Position numbers and translations under genes: made by a program
In this document: positions 58,601 to 64,000 of the stretch, piece after piece
Position numbering within the stretch: the first letter of the stretch is position 1
How the letters are laid out: each line of letters begins with the position of its first letter
The notes under the pieces: model-generated
Told to the model about the DNA's origin: nothing
Seen by the model: only the letters and a program-made list of their open reading frames with translations
Database searches by the model: none
Assembly (NCBI GenBank): GCA_018398765.1
Contig: JAHBMJ010001605.1
Span: 1-64,000, forward strand
DNA length: 64,000 bases
Reading direction: 5' to 3'
Source: Chromera velia
Taxonomy: Eukaryota; Sar; Chromeraceae

Positions 58601-61600
58601 TTGCCGGAGCAGAACCGTAGAGTTTCACTCCACCCACCCTTCCGTCAGCAGAGAGACAGAGTCTCCCCTGACCTCTGTGCGGCTCTTCGACTGAAAAGAT
58701 GGGCGCGGGGCCACTCACGGTCTTCTGGGGAGGGATGGAGCTTCTCAAGGGTGTGCTGGCCATTGCCGTACTGCCATCTCCATCCGACCCGCAATAAAGC
58801 GTGCTGGGGGTCACCCGGGCCTTCCCCGCAATGGGGTCGCGGCGGCACGGGTCGTCTCGAAGGGAGGCGTCGGGATGCGATACAAAGAATGTGGAGTTGG
58901 ATGCCGGTGCACATTTTTCTTCTGAGCAGGTTTGCAAGTCTTTCCTCTCACCCGACGCCGAGGCATACAAAAGAAACGAGACTTGTGCCTTTTGCGGAGG
59001 GGTTACAAACATACCCGGCGCTGGGTCGGAGTTCAGACTGTCTCGCTGCCCTTGGGACATTGGAAAGGGCGGGGTCTTCCTGTGTGCGCCCCCCTTGCGA
59101 GGGACTTCTAGACTTGTTGGCGGGGCAGAGGGGAAAAAAACCGGGGGGGAGGCAGAGTAGGCGGGGCCTCCCGGATTTCTTTCTGAAGAGAACAGCGATA
59201 GGGGGGCCGTCAGAGAATCTTGCTGTTGAGATCCCAGAGGGGCAGACAGAGAGGACCACCTTCTCCTCGCCCCTGCCTTCTTCCTCCCACTTCTCCCTCT
59301 CCCTTTCTGCCTTCTTCTGCGCATGCTGATGGGAAGGCCTCTCCAAGAAGGAGTCCCCCCACCCTGCTCAGGCAACAGAGGTGCACGCCGATCCCCCACT
59401 CCTTTGGGGGGATGCGCGAAGCCTGAGGGAAGCGTCAATGAGGACCCCGGCCGGTGTGGGGAGGGGACCCCGGGCCCTCCATCCCCCCTTGCCGGGGCCC
59501 TCGTTTCTGTTCCTGCAGGAGCCTGTGAGCAGAGCAGTCGTGCAGGAGGGGTGAGGGCTCTGCGGCTCTGTGGGTGCATCGGGCCATCGGCCCTGGTGCG
59601 GAAAGAAGAGGGTTGGGGGGAAGAGGGAGAGGAAGACGAACTGGAGGAAGCGGCATCTGACAGGGAGGCAGACACGTACAGAGGTCGTGGGGGTGGGGGG
59701 CGACCCACATCCCATGCCCCCACTTCCTCCTTTTGATCCCCCTCCGTCTCCTCATGCTTTGAGTCAGAGTCTCTTTTCGGTGATGCAGAGGCTGTGGGTG
59801 GTGTCGGAACTCTCTCGTGTGTCTGTTTTTGATCTACTGGAGGAGGGGTGGAAAACGTGGGTGGGGTGGGACGAGAAGGCGGTGGAGGGGCTGCTTTGTT
59901 TAGAGAAGTCGTCGGTTGTTGTGAGGAGTTCTTTGGGATGTTCGCGAAATTTGCCTCCAGGTCGATCTCTCTTTGTTTTCCTCCTCCTTTCTTTATTGCC
60001 TTCTGCTGGTGGTGCCTTTGCGAGAGTGCGGTCTTGAGGGAGGACTGGGCCTTTCTTCGGGACAACTCTAGGAGAGCATCCACCATCGGAACTACTCGAC
60101 TAGCAACGAAGGAGGGGGGGTCATCGTCTCCTAGGCTATTCCTACTCCCTCCTCTCTGCTGCTTCTTTGAAATCGAGTGGGGCGCTCCCTTGAAGCAGAG
60201 GAGCGTGCGGAGAAGCACGTGCAGTCCGGGAGGGTAGGGAGAGGTGGGGGGGATCTCGACGCTTTGGAGTGGGGTCCTGCAAGAGAAAAAACAAAAAGAA
60301 CAAAAGAAAGAAGGATAGAAAGTGACTCCGCGGAGTGAGGGAGAGGGACTCTCACTGAAAGGACATGCAGGGCACTGCACTGAGGGAGGCGAACATGCGT
60401 CAAACAGAGATCACGGTCAGCATTATCCCCAATTTCTCTCCGTGCATTGCTGTCTGTTCTCTTCCTCTTCTCTCTCCCTCTCTCTCAGAACCTGCTCCGA
60501 AAGACACGTGATAGACTCAAAGAATAACTCAAGAAAACAAAATGTAGGGAAATGCCAAACCGAACGGACCGCGTGTCCACCCTTTGTCGAAAGCAGAGGA
60601 AGAACAGAATCCCCCCCAGACCCCGCACATCCGAAGCTTCACACGCAGCACGGAGGGCAGAGAGAGGCGAGCCCCCCCCCCCTTCTCCACCCACACCCTC
60701 CAGCTCGTCCCCACAAACTCCTCCAGCCACCCCCCCAGAGGGCACTGTCGGTACAGCCACGCAACGAGGGAGATGAGCAAACACGAACCCCCCCCCGCTT
60801 GTTCCCCTTTCCACCCTCTCTTTCTCCCTCTCCGTCCCCAACCGGATCCATTCTGGGTCCATTGCTCTCAGGAACACAGACACGGGGTGCTGCAGGCGCA
60901 TCAGCAAAAAGAAAGAGCCACAAAGAAAGGTCGACGTCGACATTCATTCCATATTCTGCCAAAGAGAAGCGCCGCCTGGCCATGCACACACCTGACTGTA
61001 GGAGTCCATCCCTCTTTTGTTGAACCGAGGACAGGTCACGGTCTTGCTGACAGAAGAAATGACAGTCGACAGATTAGTTGTGTGAAAACGGAAAACTCAC
61101 GAAAACGCCTCAAACTGGTGCACGTGCTCACAAAACCGTTGAATGCTTTCCTTCCTTGCTGGAACGAGACGGAGGAACTGGATGCAGACACACAGCGAGA
61201 CAGACAAACAGGCGTACCAAGGTGTGCAAGTATGCGACTGTATGGGAGAGGCCCCTGAATATTGTCAACACTTCAAATTCGCCAAGGAAGGAGGTCGAAC
61301 GGCCGCCTGGCCCCAGAGGCCCGTCCAGGCTCCTCACGGCACCCTTCAATGAGTTTCTCAGCTCCCCTCCCCCGACATCGAGAGACCCTCCGGACTGGCA
61401 GACAGACACAAAGGAACCTTCTGCTTTCGGTGCAACGGAAAGAGTCACACTGACAGACGAAGAGGAAGAAGACCGCCGCCTCTTTTCAGGAGATCCTCGT
61501 CCCCCTCTTCCTCCGACGCTGACTCGGTCTCCTCCCCTGAGGCTGTTTGGAGTTTCCCCCCCAGAGCCTCCCTCTGTTTCCCCACCCGGACCGGAGACAT

Positions 61601-62556
61601 TCGACAGGGACAGCACACGAGCTCTTGCCTCTATGTACTGCAGGCAAATCGAAACAAATGAAGCACTGTCACAAACGAGAAGAAAGAAAGAGAAAAGGAA
61701 GACATCGGACTGCTCTCCTTCTTGAAAGGCGCTCCCTTCGAGGAGGAGTGAAACTCCCGATGCTAAAGGCCACCGAAACAGCCGCAAGACCACACATCAA
61801 TAAGCAGTCGCTGCTGGGCCACGCAAAATTTTAGGAAGGATACAACGGGCTGTGGTAAGGATTGAGGTGTGGGCAGGGGAGATGGCAAGAAAGTCGAGTT
61901 TATGTCTGGAGACAGTGGAGGCACAAGGACGTCCTGGAACATTTCTGCATTAACGCATGTACAGAATCTCACGCATCCAGATCAGTCGTTCTTCTTTGAA
62001 AACTCTGACCGCTTACCTCTGCCAGCGTGACATCACCACACCACTCCAGAAGCAACAGGAGACGGAGACGGCCTCCGCTTCCCGAGGAGTCGAAGGAGAA
62101 ACCAACCGGTCGAGCAACTCCGTCGTGCAGCTGCTGCTGTTGTGCAAGTGCTGCAGCCACTTCCAATCGTCTCAGAGGGCCCTGCAGGTCCGGACTGGTT
62201 CCGAGACGCGCACCCAAAAGCCGCCGTAGGTCTGCCTGACCGGATCCTCTGGACCCCCCTAGTCTCTGGAACACGTTCACCAGCCAGGACCCTGGAGTGG
62301 CAAGCACCTTTGCAGCCAGCTCCACGTCCCCGTGGATGTCTCCTCCCGTGATGGATGACTGCGACGTCTTTGTCGGGGTTTCATTGCTTAGAGAAATCAC
62401 ATGGAGAGCGAACAGTCTCTCTGAGGAGCAGTGCAATGTCTTGAAGACAACCTCATGTTCCGTCTGCTGAACTGCTGCCTTTGTACGGACTCTCAGCTTT
62501 TCATTGGAGGAAAAGCTCTGTACCTCTACTGTTCGTCCGATGTGAGCCTGGCCCAT
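52604..62556 (-). CDS. TKL-type protein kinase with giant N-terminal extension
   Basis: Well-supported exons are 62556-62017, 61637-61272, 61046-60992, 60276-53943, 53678-52999 and 52748-52604, with mutually consistent phases. At least one further exon lies between about 60900 and 60600 with unsettled edges. The kinase domain is C-terminal and contains every key motif (see separate entry). The 6.3-kb exon encodes ~1,980 residues upstream of the kinase that are rich in Ser, Pro, Glu and Lys, with many SP/TP sites and poly-Glu runs; this is probably disordered. The first exon is better ordered (LRRLLGARLGTSPDLQGPLRR). The Met at 62556 (MGQAHIGRTVEV) begins the protein-like part; upstream in-frame Met codons exist, so the start is provisional. 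Likely a cytosolic Ser/Thr kinase of the Raf/MLK-like group. Confidence 0.85.
52640..54160 (-). other. Kinase catalytic domain across three exons
   Basis: Gly loop LGSGATADVF (about 54098-54127), ATP-binding Lys in VAVKRL (about 54060) and helix-C Glu in FQRELAVM. RHPNL ends the first exon at a GTCAGT donor, and the next exon opens VLFMGAI, giving the HPNLVLFMGA block typical of TKL kinases. The catalytic loop is HRDLKSLN (53436-53459), DFG is at 53370-53378, and WMAPE (about 53208-53221) is followed by VDVFSFGVVLFEL. The last exon has QQCWATAPTERPSF, the usual CWxxxPxxRPxF. All catalytic residues are present, so an active enzyme is expected. The activation segment is extended by about 40 Ala/Gly-rich residues. 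Confidence 0.95.
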
Positions 62557-62794
62557 GGGTGATCGAGGCAAAGGCAGACTGAACAGTCGACGTCTACATA
62601 CCGGCAACTGTTGCACAGTGCATGCATAAGTGGGCACAATTGAAAGAGCTTCACATAAGAAAGCTTCCTCTTCACCGGATACGTGACAAAGAGAGCACAC
62701 AAGTGAACGGCAGGACCGCACATGCATGTGGACAGATCCTCGGAATGACCAAACTCAGACATATTCTGACCAATCCACAGAACATCTGCCTTGT

Positions 62795-63854
62795 ACCGTA
62801 TATTTCACCATACTTTGCCCACCGGGGTTTCGGGTCCTCCACCTAAACATACCAAGTTTGAAAAAACTCCAGATAAATCCATGTAAAGAGCCTGCCCAAA
62901 AGTGAGGGGGCACTCATGCATTGCAGCCTACAAGAAGCGTGCACTGCCTCAGTCACAGCTCAGGATTCCTCAATCTAACCTAGAGAGAGAAAAGAGTCGT
63001 CAGCCTTCCGGGTAGATGGTCTGGTGGGTGCCCTGCAGAAAGAAAAAAGCGACACATATGGACAGAGGGGCATGCAGGGAGACAGATGGGCAAATCTTTT
63101 AGTTCTTATCACTCCAATAAAAATTTGATGGAAAAGGCTGTTCTATGGACCCTCCCGATCTCAAAGATGTAATCAGCAACTTTGGAGACCCCCATTTGGT
63201 CACTTGAGCTGTGACCCAAGATCTCCCCCTGCCTCGACTTTACACAATCTCTCCAGCCAGAAAAGAGACGGCAGAGAAATGCATGNCATGCACCAATATA
63301 TACACTGAGTGACAGGCCCCTGCCGCTAGTAAATTCAGCCAAGGAAGAGAAACAAACGAGCACACCGTATATTTCACCATACTTTGCCCACCGGGGTTTC
63401 GGGTCCTCCACCTAAACATACCAAGTTTGAAAAAACTCCAGATAAATCCATGTAAAGAGCCTGCCCAAAAGTGAGGGGGCACTCATGTATTGCAGCCTAT
63501 AAGAAGCGTGCACTGCCTCAGTCACAGCTCAGGATTCCTCAATCTAACCTAGAGAGAGAAAAGAGTCGTCAGCCTTCCGGATAGATGGTCTGGTGGGTGC
63601 CCTGCAGAAAGAAAAAAGCGACACATATGGACAGAGGGGCATGCAGGGAGACAGATGGGCAAATCTTTTAGTTCTTATCACTCCAATAAAAATTTGATGG
63701 AAAAGGCTGTTCTATGGACCCTCCCGATCTCAAAGATGTAATCAGCAACTTTGGAGACCCCCATTTGGTCACTTGAGCTGTGACCCAAGATCTCCCCCTG
63801 CCTCGACTTTACACAATCTCTCCAGCCAGAAAAGAGACGGCAGAGAAATGCATG
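62795..63854. repeat. Near-identical ~490-bp direct duplication with an N
   Basis: Copy 1 (62795-63285) and copy 2 (63365-63854) differ by a few substitutions and one single-base indel. The offset is 570 at the left end and 569 at the right. An undetermined base (63286) sits immediately after copy 1, and 79 bp of unrelated sequence separates the copies. Minus-strand frames such as EDPKPRWAKYGEIY occur in both copies but are too short to call a gene. Confidence 0.9.
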
Positions 63855-64000
63855 CACGGGCGGCCCCGGAAGGCAGTGCGAAAGTGGGCAAAGTATGGGT
63901 GAATCTGGTATATGTGGCGTCGAGGCCCGCGCGCCGCATGCAGCTAGATTCATGCAGAACCAGATTTTTGCTGGTGCATGCATGCAATTAATGATGCATG
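63855..64000. other. Window end, no gene seen
   Basis: Short GC-rich stretch (CGAGGCCCGCGCGCCGCATG) followed by a GCATGCATGCA run. Nothing can be assigned. Confidence 0.4.

Noticed and set aside
55243-60237. Long plus-strand frames opposite the kinase exon
   Set aside because: They mirror the biased Ser/Pro/Glu codons of the minus-strand exon and lack domain motifs.

Overview
The window looks like nuclear DNA of an intron-rich, flagellate-bearing protist, most likely a chromerid-type alveolate alga (Chromera-like). This is an inference from the gene set (giant dynein heavy chain, TKL kinase, MHYT sensor, FG-GAP propeller), from many short GT-AG introns, and from abundant microsatellites. No rRNA, tRNA, CRISPR or bacterial operon structure was seen.

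Layout. (1) 1-19544, minus strand: a giant dynein heavy chain, running from its N-terminus through tail, linker, AAA1, AAA2, AAA3 and AAA4. It leaves the window at the left edge before the stalk. Low-complexity inserts make it unusually long, and its AAA1 catalytic signature is eroded. (2) About 19.6-37.2 kb: gene-poor, repeat-rich DNA. It holds two short terminal-inverted-repeat (TIR) elements, an AT-rich tract with inverted ACTGTACT-type arrays, a broken Ty3/gypsy integrase segment, a 5'-truncated LINE, GGAA and CGATATT low-complexity arrays, and a 145-bp satellite. The satellite is split by a 1,035-bp TIR element with a 9-bp target duplication. (3) 37217-38843, plus: a seven-helix MHYT-domain membrane protein whose frame is crossed by one in-frame TGA. 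(4) 41768-44203, minus: an uninterrupted gene for a single-pass membrane protein with seven FG-GAP calcium-loop repeats. (5) 45183-51389, plus: a ten-exon gene for a predicted secreted protein with three copies of a ~70-residue, two-cysteine repeat that I do not recognise. (6) 52604-62556, minus: a TKL-type protein kinase with a very long, probably disordered N-terminal region encoded mainly in one 6.3-kb exon. (7) 62795-63854: two near-identical ~490-bp direct copies with an N at the end of the first, possibly an assembly join.

The genes are unrelated housekeeping, signalling and surface genes rather than a pathway. Three are membrane or secreted proteins (MHYT, FG-GAP, cysteine repeat) lying next to each other; the last two share a ~1-kb divergent upstream region. 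The strongest candidates for something new are the AAA1-eroded dynein, the MHYT gene with its in-frame TGA, the secreted cysteine-repeat family, and the 145-bp satellite with its TIR insertion.
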